A DNA stretch of 64,000 nt, from contig CAUQXC010000007.1 in the NCBI GenBank assembly GCA_963522175.1, forward strand, positions 85,093 to 149,092, in the 5' to 3' direction. Shown in pieces: positions 9,380 to 17,857 of the stretch. The DNA comes from CAKAHY01 sp963522175. GTDB lineage: Bacteria; Bacillota; Clostridia; Lachnospirales; Lachnospiraceae. Both the position numbers and the translations under genes were made by a program. Within the stretch, counting starts at the first letter, position 1. Every line of letters begins with the position of its first letter. The notes below the pieces were generated by a model. It ran no database searches. It was not told the DNA's origin and worked only from the letters and a program-made list of their open reading frames with translations.

Positions 9380-9413
9380 AAATAAAAATTTGCCGCAAAA
9401 TTTTCGCGACAAA
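9380..9413 (-). terminator. Terminator between divIC and tilS
   Basis: On the minus strand the stem TTTGTCGC / GCGGCAAA (plus-strand 9406-9413 and 9389-9396, one G-U pair) is followed by TTTTTATTTTTG. It begins 4 nt after the divIC stop codon. It would stop or attenuate divIC transcripts before tilS. Confidence 0.6.
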
Positions 9414-9416
9414 CTT

Positions 9417-9731
9417 TTATTCTGATGGTTTAATCAATATTTCATCCGGAAAAACAAGTCCCAGCTTTTCCTTGGCTACCTCTATTTTGTACTCATCTGT
9501 CTTGACATGTATTTCCCTTGCATCCAAAGCAGCTTTTCTTTCTTCCTGTTCCTTTAACTGCTCCTCGAGTAAAATTTCCTTTTTTTCATAGAGCGCTATC
9601 TTGCTTTTTACGGCATTGATTCTGACCTGTATCATAATAGCCATACAACCGAGGACCAATCCTACAAGAAATATAGCGAGTATGTTATTGGTTCTTCTCA
9701 CTCTTTCCCTTTTTGTATTACGCCTTACCAT
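9417..9731 (-). CDS. divIC: Septum formation initiator family protein (DivIC/FtsB-like)
   Basis: Bitopic membrane protein of the divisome that pairs with FtsL. The 104-residue protein has a basic cytoplasmic N-terminus (MVRRNTKRERVRR), one TM segment (about 17-37) and a coiled coil rich in K/E (about 40-75) followed by the short DivIC-like tail ending with FPDEILIKPSE. Ribosome site GGGGAG precedes the ATG. It has its own promoter (9772-9800) and is bounded by terminators on both sides. The order rqcP - divIC - tilS is as in clostridia, except that yabP, yabQ and spoIIE are missing. Confidence 0.88.
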   Translation of the reverse strand: MVRRNTKRERVRRTNNILAIFLVGLVLGCMAIMIQVRINAVKSKIALYEKKEILLEEQLKEQEERKAALDAREIHVKTDEYKIEVAKEKLGLVFPDEILIKPSE

Positions 9732-9771
9732 ACCTACTCCCCAAAAAATATTTTATATCGTTATCATCTAT

Positions 9772-9800
9772 AGCATAAGGTATATTGAAATCTTTTTCAA
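9772..9800 (-). promoter_or_regulatory. Promoter of divIC
   Basis: On the minus strand, -35 TTGAAA (plus 9795-9800), a 17-bp spacer and -10 TATGCT (plus 9772-9777) lie about 40 nt upstream of the divIC ATG and just downstream of the hup-rqcP terminator. Confidence 0.5.
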
Positions 9801-9810
9801 GGGCTTTTAT

Positions 9811-9841
9811 AAAAAAGTCGTATAGCTTTTTACTATACGAC
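9811..9841 (-). terminator. Terminator of the hup-rqcP transcript
   Basis: Nine-base perfect arms GTCGTATAG (9817-9825) and CTATACGAC (9833-9841), followed on the minus strand by TTTTTTATAAAA. It lies 10 nt past the rqcP stop codon. Confidence 0.85.
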
Positions 9842-9851
9842 CACCCTTTTT

Positions 9852-10091
9852 CTATAAATATTTGAACAGCTCTTTGGCTTCATCCTTCTTTGTGGTATCC
9901 TGAATATCAAGCACCTCAACTTTTACGCTTTTCGAGCCAAAAAGTACCTCTATAATGTCTCCGACACTCACGTTTGCACTCGCCCTTGCAACTTTACCGT
10001 TAAGTAGAACCCTGCCTGCATCACAAGCTTCGTTTGCTATGGTTCTTCGCTTAATGAGTCTCGAAACCTTGAGATATTTATCGATTCTCAT
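9852..10091 (-). CDS. rqcP: RQC P-site tRNA stabilising factor, S4 domain
   Basis: Seventy-nine residue single S4-domain RNA-binding protein (MRIDKYLKVSRLIKRR at the start, DAGRVLLNGK in the middle). The B. subtilis orthologue (YabO/RqcP) works with RqcH in adding alanine tails to nascent chains on stalled 50S subunits. Its ATG overlaps the stop of hup (TAATG). In spore formers yabP and yabQ normally follow; here a terminator follows instead. The name rests on context plus the S4 signature; the Hsp15-like family is an older label for the same domain. Confidence 0.9.
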   Translation of the reverse strand: MRIDKYLKVSRLIKRRTIANEACDAGRVLLNGKVARASANVSVGDIIEVLFGSKSVKVEVLDIQDTTKKDEAKELFKYL

Positions 10092-10366
10092 TATTTATTA
10101 ACTGCGTCCTTTAAAGACTTGCCCGGCTTAAACTTAGGAGCTGTGCTTCCTGCAATCTTCATAGTTGCACCTGTTCTTGGGTTTCTTCCCTCTCTTGCAG
10201 CTCTCTCTGAAGTCTCAAAAGTACCGAAACCGACCAATGTGATCTTGTCCTTCTTTGCCAACTGCTCGGTTACAACCTCTACAAAAGCCTTAAGTGCAGC
10301 ATCTGCATCCTTCTTGCTTAATTTTGCGTGTTCAGCCATAGCTGCTACTAATTCAATTCTATTCAT
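10091..10366 (-). CDS. hup: DNA-binding protein HU
   Basis: Nucleoid-associated histone-like protein; 91 residues beginning MNRIELVAAMAEHAKLSK, with the DNA-binding arm GRNPRTGATMKIAGSTAPKF. I choose the ATG ending at 10366 because AGGAGG (10375-10380) is 8 nt upstream; a TTG two codons earlier is only 2 nt from the Shine-Dalgarno. Translationally coupled to rqcP (TAATG overlap). A near-consensus promoter (10404-10432) lies upstream. Confidence 0.96.
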   Translation of the reverse strand: MNRIELVAAMAEHAKLSKKDADAALKAFVEVVTEQLAKKDKITLVGFGTFETSERAAREGRNPRTGATMKIAGSTAPKFKPGKSLKDAVNK

Positions 10367-10403
10367 TTTCAATTCCTCCTAGAATATACTTAAACTCTGT
10401 TTC

Positions 10404-10432
10404 TTTATATCCTTTTTGGCTTTATTTGTCAA
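10404..10432 (-). promoter_or_regulatory. Promoter of hup-rqcP
   Basis: Minus-strand -35 TTGACA (plus 10427-10432), 17-bp spacer, -10 TATAAA (plus 10404-10409), about 38 nt upstream of the hup start. Strong consensus fits an abundant protein. Confidence 0.7.
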
Positions 10433-10468
10433 GCGTTTTTAAGTAATTAACCCTACATCGACCATTAA

Positions 10469-13400
10469 TCATTTTAATTTCTTAATAATTTCTTCCGTAT
10501 TTTCAAATATCAGTTTGAAATCTAGGTTTTTCTCTCTATATATGCAACTTAGTTCAACCCTCTCACCCTGCTTTATTTTAAGCTGATTTTTTCTTTCTTT
10601 CATTAGTTCATGAATTTTTTCGGGATCGGTTTTTGCATTTTTATAGAATATCATTCTTATTTCCTGCTTGTTTATATAGAGTTCTTCTATATATACTTCA
10701 TGTGCCAAGGCTTTTATTTTTGCCACATTCAAGAGATTTTCGACTTCTTTCGGGAATGTTCCGAATCTGTCTATGAGTTCATCTTGAATATCCATGTAAT
10801 CCTCTTCGTTTTCAAGAGAAACTATCCTTTTATATACCTCAAGCTTAATCTCTTCATTTCTTATATAGGAGCTCGGAATATAGGCATCTATGGCAACATC
10901 GACACTTGTCTCAAACTCAGCTGTGCTTATATCTTCCCCTCTTAAATGCTTTATAGCAGTGTTAAGAAGCTTACAGTACAAATCATAACCTACCGCTTCC
11001 ATATGTCCGTGCTGCTCCGCACCGAGAACATTTCCCGCACCTCTTATCTCCAAATCTCTCATCGCGATTTTTATTCCCGAACCGAGCTCGGTAAATTCTC
11101 TTATGGCTTTCAGCCTTTTTGCGGATTCCTCGGTCAAAAGCTTTCCTTTTTTATACAGCATAAAAGCATAGCTTGTTCTTGAACTTCTTCCCACTCTGCC
11201 TCGTAATTGATAGAGCTGGGACAAGCCGAACCTGTCCGCATCATGTATTATCATAGTATTTGCATTCGGAATATCAAGCCCCGTTTCTATGATGGTCGTG
11301 GAAACCAAAACATCTATCTCTCCGTTTATAAAGTTCAACATGATTTTTTCAAGCTGTCTTTCCGGCATCTGTCCGTGGGCAAACTCTATATTGGCTTCCG
11401 GAATAAGCGCCCTCAGATGTTTTACGGTATCCTCAATGTTATTTACAACATTATATACATAATAAACCTGCCCGTCTCTTGCAAGTTCTCTTTTTATCGC
11501 TTCCTTGACGGTTTCATCATAATACTCCATAACATAAGTCTGTATAGGCAGCCTGTCTATAGGAGCTTCCTCCAGAACGCTAAGGTCCCTTATACCCACA
11601 AGACTCATGTGCAAGGTTCTCGGAATCGGAGTTGCCGTTAAAGCGAGAACATCTATATTATTTCTCATCTTTTTCAACTTTTCCTTATGTGTTACTCCGA
11701 ATCTTTGCTCTTCATCTATAATTATAAGCCCCGGATTTCTCGCCTCTATATCCTTTGACAATACCCTGTGTGTTCCTATAATTATATCTACAAGACCTTT
11801 TTTAAACTCTTCTTTTGTTTTTTTCTGCTCCGCCTGACTCCTGAATCTGCACATAAGATCCACTCTTACCGGGAAATCCTTCATTCTTTGTACAAAGTTA
11901 TTATAATGCTGCTGAGCCAATATCGTCGTCGGTACAAGGTATATTACCTGCTTTCCTTCCTGCACTGCTTTAAATGCGGCTCTTATGGCGACCTCCGTCT
12001 TACCGTAGCCGACATCGCCGCATATAAGTCTATCCATTATCTTTTCGGATTCCATATCCGCCTTCACATCTTCTATGGCTTTTAACTGATCTCCCGTTTC
12101 ATCAAAAGGAAACATCTCCTCAAATTCCCTCTGCCAAACCGTATCTTGCGGATATACGTATCCCTTGCCGTTTAAACGCTTGGCATAAAGCTCAACAAGC
12201 TCCCTTGCTATATTTTCAACGGATTTTTTCACCTTAATCTTTACCTTATTCCAGTCGCTTGAACCCAGCTTATTAAGCTTGGGAGTTCTTCCTGCCGAGC
12301 TTGCATACTTTTGTATAAGATTAAGCTTGGTAACCAGAATATAACAATTTGCGTTTTCTGCATATTCAAGCTTTAAATAGTCTTTAATAACACCGTCTCT
12401 CTCAATTTTTTCTATACCCCTGTATATTCCGAGACCATGCTCCTCATGTATCACGTAATCGCCTATATTAAGCTCATTGAGCGTGACTATCGCTCTTGTG
12501 TTGTATTCGGATTTTTTTACTTTTTTCTTCTTTATAGAGCCGTATATATCGCTTTCACATATAAGCGAAAACTTTAACATAGGATATTCAAAGCCCTTTT
12601 TCAAGTTTCCGTACAAAACAAGTATCTGTCCCGGAAAGGCTTCATGTACCTCGTCACCCTCAGGTGCAAACGCCGGCAAATCATATTCTCTCAGATTATC
12701 CGCAAGTCGCTTTGCCCTCGTTCTTGAGGCAGTAAGCAAAATAACCCTGTGCTTTTTCTTTTTCAAAAGCTTAAGGTCTTCTATAAGTCTTTCAAAGCCG
12801 TTTTTATAGCTTGAACAGACCCTCGTTTCTATAGAAAATGTCTTTTCCGTTTTCAGTCCCGGCAATCTTCTGTTCAAAAGATCCAGACCTATACAGGACG
12901 CCTCCTCGAGCATTTCCAAAAGTTCATCCGCCGAAAAAAGCTCCGGTATATCTTCCTTTTCAATCTGTCCGGAGCCCAGCCTTCCCTCCATACTGTCTAA
13001 AAATTCATTTTCAATCTGCTTTGCCTTCTCATATACGTTAATGGCTTCATCAACAAAAACAAGGCTGTCCTCTTTATTAAAATAACTTAAAAAAGAACAG
13101 CTTCCTCCAAGCTCTTTTTCCTTTGCCGGATATACGCTTAAACTTTCCTTTGTTTCTATAGACCTTTGCGTAACAATGTCGAAGCTCCTTATGGAATCTA
13201 TTTCGTCTCCCCAAAGCTCCACACGAAAAGGATATTCTCCGGTAAGAGGAAATATGTCTATAATCCCTCCCCTCACGGCAAATTGCCCTATTCCTTCAAC
13301 TTCATCAACTCTGTCATAACCCAGTCCTACAAGCTTTTTACAAAGCTCTTCCAAATTTATGCTGTCCTGTTCCGATATTCTTATGGCATTTGACTTAAAT

Positions 13401-13795
13401 TTCTCATAGGCTTCGAGCTTATCCATCAAAGCGTCTACCGTACATACGACTATACCCGAGTCCCACACGGACATTTTTTTCCATGTATCCACTCTTTCTT
13501 TAGTGATTTTATGTCCCGAAACATCCGCAAAAAAGAATAATAAATCCTTGGCGGGATAAAGTATGACATTATCGGAAAAACAGGATATATCCTCGTATAG
13601 CTGTCTTGCCTTGGCCTCGTCATAGCTTATGACAAGCTTCCACTTCTTTTTTTCACTAAGCAGTTCGCTTATAAGATGAGCCTTTCCCGAATCGGTAAGG
13701 TCAACTACCTTGCAAGGCTTATTTTCTTTTTCGACAAACGTTTCCAACTCCTCATATACTTTAAGCTCGCTCAAGGGGTTTTTAAATATACTCAT
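10469..13795 (-). CDS. mfd: Transcription-repair coupling factor
   Basis: SF2 translocase that removes stalled RNA polymerase from DNA lesions and recruits UvrA. The 1108-residue protein has the N-terminal UvrB-like module (from the start to about 300), an RNA-polymerase-interacting CarD-like domain (about 440-500, with VIHEEHGLGIYRG), Walker A GDVGYGKT (593-600), a DEEQ box, a helicase C domain with QLRGRVGRS, and the C-terminal TRCF domain. It lies 2 nt after pth on the same strand, the usual pth-mfd pairing in Firmicutes. Length and motifs are complete. Confidence 0.97.
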   Translation of the reverse strand: MSIFKNPLSELKVYEELETFVEKENKPCKVVDLTDSGKAHLISELLSEKKKWKLVISYDEAKARQLYEDISCFSDNVILYPAKDLLFFFADVSGHKITKERVDTWKKMSVWDSGIVVCTVDALMDKLEAYEKFKSNAIRISEQDSINLEELCKKLVGLGYDRVDEVEGIGQFAVRGGIIDIFPLTGEYPFRVELWGDEIDSIRSFDIVTQRSIETKESLSVYPAKEKELGGSCSFLSYFNKEDSLVFVDEAINVYEKAKQIENEFLDSMEGRLGSGQIEKEDIPELFSADELLEMLEEASCIGLDLLNRRLPGLKTEKTFSIETRVCSSYKNGFERLIEDLKLLKKKKHRVILLTASRTRAKRLADNLREYDLPAFAPEGDEVHEAFPGQILVLYGNLKKGFEYPMLKFSLICESDIYGSIKKKKVKKSEYNTRAIVTLNELNIGDYVIHEEHGLGIYRGIEKIERDGVIKDYLKLEYAENANCYILVTKLNLIQKYASSAGRTPKLNKLGSSDWNKVKIKVKKSVENIARELVELYAKRLNGKGYVYPQDTVWQREFEEMFPFDETGDQLKAIEDVKADMESEKIMDRLICGDVGYGKTEVAIRAAFKAVQEGKQVIYLVPTTILAQQHYNNFVQRMKDFPVRVDLMCRFRSQAEQKKTKEEFKKGLVDIIIGTHRVLSKDIEARNPGLIIIDEEQRFGVTHKEKLKKMRNNIDVLALTATPIPRTLHMSLVGIRDLSVLEEAPIDRLPIQTYVMEYYDETVKEAIKRELARDGQVYYVYNVVNNIEDTVKHLRALIPEANIEFAHGQMPERQLEKIMLNFINGEIDVLVSTTIIETGLDIPNANTMIIHDADRFGLSQLYQLRGRVGRSSRTSYAFMLYKKGKLLTEESAKRLKAIREFTELGSGIKIAMRDLEIRGAGNVLGAEQHGHMEAVGYDLYCKLLNTAIKHLRGEDISTAEFETSVDVAIDAYIPSSYIRNEEIKLEVYKRIVSLENEEDYMDIQDELIDRFGTFPKEVENLLNVAKIKALAHEVYIEELYINKQEIRMIFYKNAKTDPEKIHELMKERKNQLKIKQGERVELSCIYREKNLDFKLIFENTEEIIKKLK

Positions 13796-13797
13796 AA

Positions 13798-14361
13798 CTA
13801 AACTCTCTTATTGTAAATATTCATAGCCTGCTTTTCATCCTCAATAAGAAGCGCAATAGCTTTCACACATTTTTTATACGCCTCGTCCATAATATCTTTT
13901 TCTTCTTTACCGAAACGTCCAAGCACATGGTCAGCCAAATCATAGCCCTCCGGCTTTTCTCCCACGCCTATTTTTATTCTTGAAAACTCATTGTCTCCCA
14001 CATGGCTTATTATTGATTTTATACCGTTATGCCCTCCGGCACTGCCTTTTAAGCGTATCCTCAACTGCCCGGGCGAAAGGCTTATATCGTCAAACAATAC
14101 AATAAGGTCCTCTTTATCAAGCTTATAAAAATCCATCGCGGCTCTTATGCTCTCACCGCTTAAATTCATATAAGTCTGAGGCTTTAAAAGTATAACCTTT
14201 TCTCCTCCTATATAGCCTTTTCCGCACAAAGCCTTATGCTTTTTCTCATTTATTTCTATCTTGTATTCTTTTGCAATTTCATCAATAGCTTTAAAGCCCG
14301 CATTATGCCTGCTTTCTTCATACTCTCTTCCCGGATTTCCCAGTCCTGCAATAATTTTCAT
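13798..14361 (-). CDS. pth: Peptidyl-tRNA hydrolase
   Basis: Releases tRNA from prematurely dropped peptidyl-tRNA; essential in most bacteria. The 187-residue protein starts MKIIAGLGNPGREYEESRHN, in which the histidine of SRHNAGF is the catalytic base; KPQTYMNLSGE and LVLFDDISL-type blocks (here LIVLFDDISL) are also present. It is followed almost at once by mfd. A terminator of the upstream sucrose unit (14377-14411) separates it from scrB. Confidence 0.96.
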   Translation of the reverse strand: MKIIAGLGNPGREYEESRHNAGFKAIDEIAKEYKIEINEKKHKALCGKGYIGGEKVILLKPQTYMNLSGESIRAAMDFYKLDKEDLIVLFDDISLSPGQLRIRLKGSAGGHNGIKSIISHVGDNEFSRIKIGVGEKPEGYDLADHVLGRFGKEEKDIMDEAYKKCVKAIALLIEDEKQAMNIYNKRV

Positions 14362-14376
14362 ATCTTACTCCTAATC

Positions 14377-14411
14377 AAAAAAGCTCCCTTATATTATAAA
14401 GGAACTTTTTT
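14377..14411 (-). terminator. Terminator of the scr operon
   Basis: Stem with A6/T6 flanks (AAAAAAG..TCC paired to GGA..CTTTTTT) and an AT-rich loop, directly between scrB and pth; on the minus strand it ends in a run of T. The pairing also would act on the plus strand. Confidence 0.7.
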
Positions 14412-14427
14412 GAATTGCTATAGCTTT

Positions 14428-15762
14428 TTAAATTTTATATTTTCTTATAATCAGCTTGGCTTTTCCGTCAAAATCTATTTTCTTGTATTCTTTCGGATAC
14501 ATTCTTGTATTTACGTTGTTTTCTCCGTCATTTATAAATATTTCCAAAGACGAAGCATCTATAAGTATCCTCAGCTTTTTCAGCTCTGAAAGCTTGGTAT
14601 ATCTTCTACCTCTTCCATAAGCATTATCTATAAAGGACAAAACAAGCTCACCCTTCGCATACCTAAGCTCTACGGTATTAAAAAAGTTGATTTTAAGCTC
14701 GCCTGATATTTCATCAAGAAAAACATCATAAGCCTTATCGCTTGTTTCAAATACAAACTCACCTGCCATACTCAGTCTCTTAAAGTCCTCAAAAAGGCTG
14801 TCATACTCTCTTGCAGGCAAAATGTAAAGCTTATTGTCGACATTTTTATACTCTCTCATTAAAGTCATGCAATGCTGCCAGCCATACTCCACGGTCGGGC
14901 TTGTATACAAGGCATCCGGCATGCCGAACCACGCAAGTCCCAGCCTTCTGCCGTCCTTTAAAAATGTCTGAGGTGCATAAAAATCAAAGCCCGTATCAAG
15001 CTCTCTGTACTCACCCAGCTTGTACTTTCCCCTGAAATCTCCCTCCAAGATAAAATATCCCGCCGAATATTCATTTTGGAAGCTGTATTTTTCATGCTCC
15101 ACGCCCTGAGGGGAAAGAACCAAAAACCACGTCTCTCCAAGCTTAAATAAGTCCGGACACTCCCACATATAGCCGAATTTATATTCCGTTTCTATACTGT
15201 TTATGTGCCTCCACTTTCTTAAGTCTTCGCTTTCAAAAATCTCCGCTCTGCCGTTATCTTCCTTTGTTCTTGCCCCCAAAATCATATAATACTTATTTTC
15301 ATACTCAAATACTTTGGGGTCTCTTACATGCAGTGTCAAATCTGCGGGATAGTCCTTATTTTTCAGTATAAGACAGTCCTCTTCTATGTTCATACAATCT
15401 CTTGTGATTGCTAAAGCCGTATTATGCTGTCTGCCCTCATTTACATAATCATAATCACCGTATTCCTTTACATTTCCGGTATACAGAATGTATAAAAGTC
15501 CATCCTTTTCAATAGCGGAACCTGAATATACGCCGTTTTTCTTCCATGCTTTATCTGGCTTTAAAAATATTCCCATATCCTGCCAATTAAGCATATCCTT
15601 ACTCTTATAATGTCCCCAATACTTAAGTCCGCCATTCACCTGATCCGGTGAATATTGGTAAAAAACATGATATTCTCCCCTAAAAAAACACAAACCGTTA
15701 GGGTCGTTAAGCCAGCCCCTAGGCGGCATTAAATGGTACTTCTGTCTCCATTCGTTATTCAT
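14428..15762 (-). CDS. scrB: Sucrose-6-phosphate hydrolase, GH32
   Basis: Hydrolyses sucrose 6-phosphate (made by the PTS) to glucose 6-phosphate and fructose in the cytosol. The 444-residue protein has the GH32 nucleophile block WLNDPNG (D20), the RDP motif (147-149) that binds the transition state, and ECPD with acid/base E201; a C-terminal beta-sandwich follows. No signal peptide is present, which fits an intracellular phospho-sugar enzyme. Its ATG overlaps the stop of the PTS gene (TAATG), so the two are coupled. A fructan hydrolase role is possible in GH32, but the PTS partner argues for sucrose. Confidence 0.92.
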   Translation of the reverse strand: MNNEWRQKYHLMPPRGWLNDPNGLCFFRGEYHVFYQYSPDQVNGGLKYWGHYKSKDMLNWQDMGIFLKPDKAWKKNGVYSGSAIEKDGLLYILYTGNVKEYGDYDYVNEGRQHNTALAITRDCMNIEEDCLILKNKDYPADLTLHVRDPKVFEYENKYYMILGARTKEDNGRAEIFESEDLRKWRHINSIETEYKFGYMWECPDLFKLGETWFLVLSPQGVEHEKYSFQNEYSAGYFILEGDFRGKYKLGEYRELDTGFDFYAPQTFLKDGRRLGLAWFGMPDALYTSPTVEYGWQHCMTLMREYKNVDNKLYILPAREYDSLFEDFKRLSMAGEFVFETSDKAYDVFLDEISGELKINFFNTVELRYAKGELVLSFIDNAYGRGRRYTKLSELKKLRILIDASSLEIFINDGENNVNTRMYPKEYKKIDFDGKAKLIIRKYKI

Positions 15763-17684
15763 TATGTATTCTTTATCCTCATTATTTCCACATTTTCTTT
15801 AACTGTTTTATTTTTGCTTACCTCTATATCCGAATAATCAAAGCTGTTTGTAATAATTACAGGAGTCACAACGGGATATCCCGCTTCTTTAATAGCGGCT
15901 ATATCAAAGCCCAACAGTTCATCACCTTTTTTAACTCTGTCTCCCGTGTTAATCTTAGCCGTATAATGTTTTCCGTTAAGCTCTACCGTATTGACACCGA
16001 CATGTATTATAAGCTCGGGACCTTTGTCAAGCTTTATCCCTACCGCATGCCCCATAAGCGCAACTATCGTTCCGTTATCCGGAGCATACACCATGCCCTT
16101 TGTCGGCATTATCGCAATCGTTTTTCCAAGTACACCGGCTATAAATGTCGGATCCCCCGTTTCCTCCACGCTCACAATCTCTCCCTCCAAAGGAGATGTG
16201 ATAACAATATCACCCTTTACTTCTTCTTTATTTCCGTCTTTACCGGACTCTTCTTTTTCCTGTGCGGGTGTCATTTCCTTTTGACCTCCGAGCTTTGCAT
16301 CTATAAGCGAGGACGGAGTTATCACCCACGAAATTCCGAATGCCGCCGCAAAAGAAATAATAAATAGCAGTACATACATAAGCGGTTTGTTAAGGAATAA
16401 AAGTATTCCGAAAATTCCCGTTACTCCCGTTCCGCTTGCTCCCATACCGGTTACGGATGCAAAGATTGCACCTACGACTCCGCCTATGCAGCCTGCTATA
16501 AAAGGTCTTACAAATCGCAAGTTTACACCGAAAATCGCCGGTTCCGTTATTCCGAGGAGTGCCGAAAATCCGGACGGATAGCAAAGACTTCTAATCTTTT
16601 TATCCTTTGTCTTGACACCTACGGCTATACATGCGGCTCCCTGAGCTATGTTTACCGCCGAAGCCAAAGGTAACCAATAGGTAACTCCGAATTTCGCAAT
16701 CTGTCCGAGGTCTATGATCGTGTACATATGGTGTATACCCATAACAACCGTCGGAGCATATAAAAGTCCCATTACAAAAGAGCCTATGCCGAAAGGAATT
16801 GCTATAAGCTGCTGCACTCCGTTTATTACAAGATTTTCTATGTAAACAAATACAGGTCCTATAACGGAAAGCGCAAAATAACCCGCCACAAATACCGATA
16901 CGAGCGGAGTTACAAATAAATCAAGCATAGCCGGTACAATCTTATGCAGTTTTTTCTCTATGGTGCTCATAAACCATACTGAAATCATTATCGGAATAAC
17001 ATGCCCCTGATAGCCGACCATATCCACACTGTACAAGCCGAACCAAACGGGCTGAGTGGCTTTTACTCCTTCCGTTGCTACGGTCCACGCATTTTGAAGG
17101 CTCGGATGTATCATTATCATACCTATTACCGCACCCAAATACTGATTTCCGCCAAACACCTTAGCCGCCGAAAAACCGATCAATATAGGCAAAAATGTAT
17201 ACGCCGTGTTTGAAAAAATATTTGCAAACACATATATGGAGTTGCTACTGTCTATAGGCAAAATCCGGTTATTCACCATATATTCGAGAGCATTCATTAT
17301 TCCCATTAAAAAACCGCTGGCAACAATGGCAGGGATTATAGGCACAAAAATATCTCCGAGTATCTTTATAAGTCTTTGGAATACGTTTACATTCGCAGCG
17401 GCGGCAGCCTTCGCCTCTTCCTTTGAAGCCGCTTTTATTCCTCCCTGCGAGATAAACTCATCATAAACCTTATTCACGACTCCCGTTCCGAAAATAATCT
17501 GAAGCTGCCCTTGAGCTTCAAATACTCCCTTAACCCCTTCAATATTATCAAGGGTATTTTTGTCCGCTTTTTTATTGTCCGCTATAACAAGTCTCAATCT
17601 GGTAGCACAATGTGCAGCCGAAACTATGTTCTCGCTGCCACCTACAGCTTCCAATACTTCTTTTGCCGATTTAGCATAATCCAT
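15762..17684 (-). CDS. scrA: PTS system sucrose-type EIIBCA component
   Basis: Membrane permease that imports and phosphorylates sucrose (or a related beta-glucoside). The order is EIIB (phosphocysteine C26 in AAHCATRLRL), EIIC with about ten TM segments (about 100-450), and EIIA (phosphohistidine H561 in IIHVGVNTVEL) at the C-terminus; 640 residues. It is coupled to the GH32 hydrolase downstream and controlled by the LacI-type gene upstream, which together make sucrose the most likely substrate. The fused EIIA of the Glc type means that no separate IIA gene is needed. Trehalose-type homologues are close, so the substrate is an inference. Confidence 0.9.
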   Translation of the reverse strand: MDYAKSAKEVLEAVGGSENIVSAAHCATRLRLVIADNKKADKNTLDNIEGVKGVFEAQGQLQIIFGTGVVNKVYDEFISQGGIKAASKEEAKAAAAANVNVFQRLIKILGDIFVPIIPAIVASGFLMGIMNALEYMVNNRILPIDSSNSIYVFANIFSNTAYTFLPILIGFSAAKVFGGNQYLGAVIGMIMIHPSLQNAWTVATEGVKATQPVWFGLYSVDMVGYQGHVIPIMISVWFMSTIEKKLHKIVPAMLDLFVTPLVSVFVAGYFALSVIGPVFVYIENLVINGVQQLIAIPFGIGSFVMGLLYAPTVVMGIHHMYTIIDLGQIAKFGVTYWLPLASAVNIAQGAACIAVGVKTKDKKIRSLCYPSGFSALLGITEPAIFGVNLRFVRPFIAGCIGGVVGAIFASVTGMGASGTGVTGIFGILLFLNKPLMYVLLFIISFAAAFGISWVITPSSLIDAKLGGQKEMTPAQEKEESGKDGNKEEVKGDIVITSPLEGEIVSVEETGDPTFIAGVLGKTIAIMPTKGMVYAPDNGTIVALMGHAVGIKLDKGPELIIHVGVNTVELNGKHYTAKINTGDRVKKGDELLGFDIAAIKEAGYPVVTPVIITNSFDYSDIEVSKNKTVKENVEIMRIKNT

Positions 17685-17747
17685 TATTTACCTCCTTGGT
17701 GATTTTTATGACGGAACATTACCTTAGCCTCAAGTAATCCTCAGTCT

Positions 17748-17761
17748 TGGTATCGGTTTCA
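17748..17761 (-). promoter_or_regulatory. cre-like / LacI-family operator before scrA
   Basis: On the minus strand TGAAACCGATACCA agrees with the catabolite-responsive-element pattern TGWAANCGNTNWCA at 13 of 14 positions. It overlaps the predicted +1 of the scrA promoter, inside a short repeat GGTAT..ATACC. Either CcpA or the adjacent LacI-type protein could bind; the two families recognise similar sequences. Confidence 0.5.
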
Positions 17762-17770
17762 TATACCCTA

Positions 17771-17799
17771 ATAATAGCCCTATAATAGAATAAAGTAAA
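17771..17799 (-). promoter_or_regulatory. Promoter of scrAB
   Basis: Minus strand -35 TTTACT (plus 17794-17799), 17-bp spacer and -10 TATTAT (plus 17771-17776), about 80 nt upstream of scrA. The -35 sits in one arm of the inverted repeat 17791-17840. Confidence 0.45.
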
Positions 17800-17840
17800 T
17801 ATAAAACCTCCGCTTTATGTGGATTTTTATACTTACTTTA
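17791..17840. terminator. Long AT-rich inverted repeat between scrR and scrA
   Basis: Arms 17791-17806 and 17825-17840 pair over 16 bases with one mismatch (TAAAGTAA.TATAAAA). It follows the scrR stop codon by about 18 nt and could terminate the scrR transcript; as it also overlaps the scrA -35 it may have a regulatory role. Confidence 0.5.
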
Positions 17841-17857
17841 CTCCGTCTCTTACTTTA

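Noticed and set aside
9357..9398. Extended N-terminus of TilS
   Set aside because: It would start within the terminator hairpin 9380-9413; the ATG at 9356 has a proper ribosome site.
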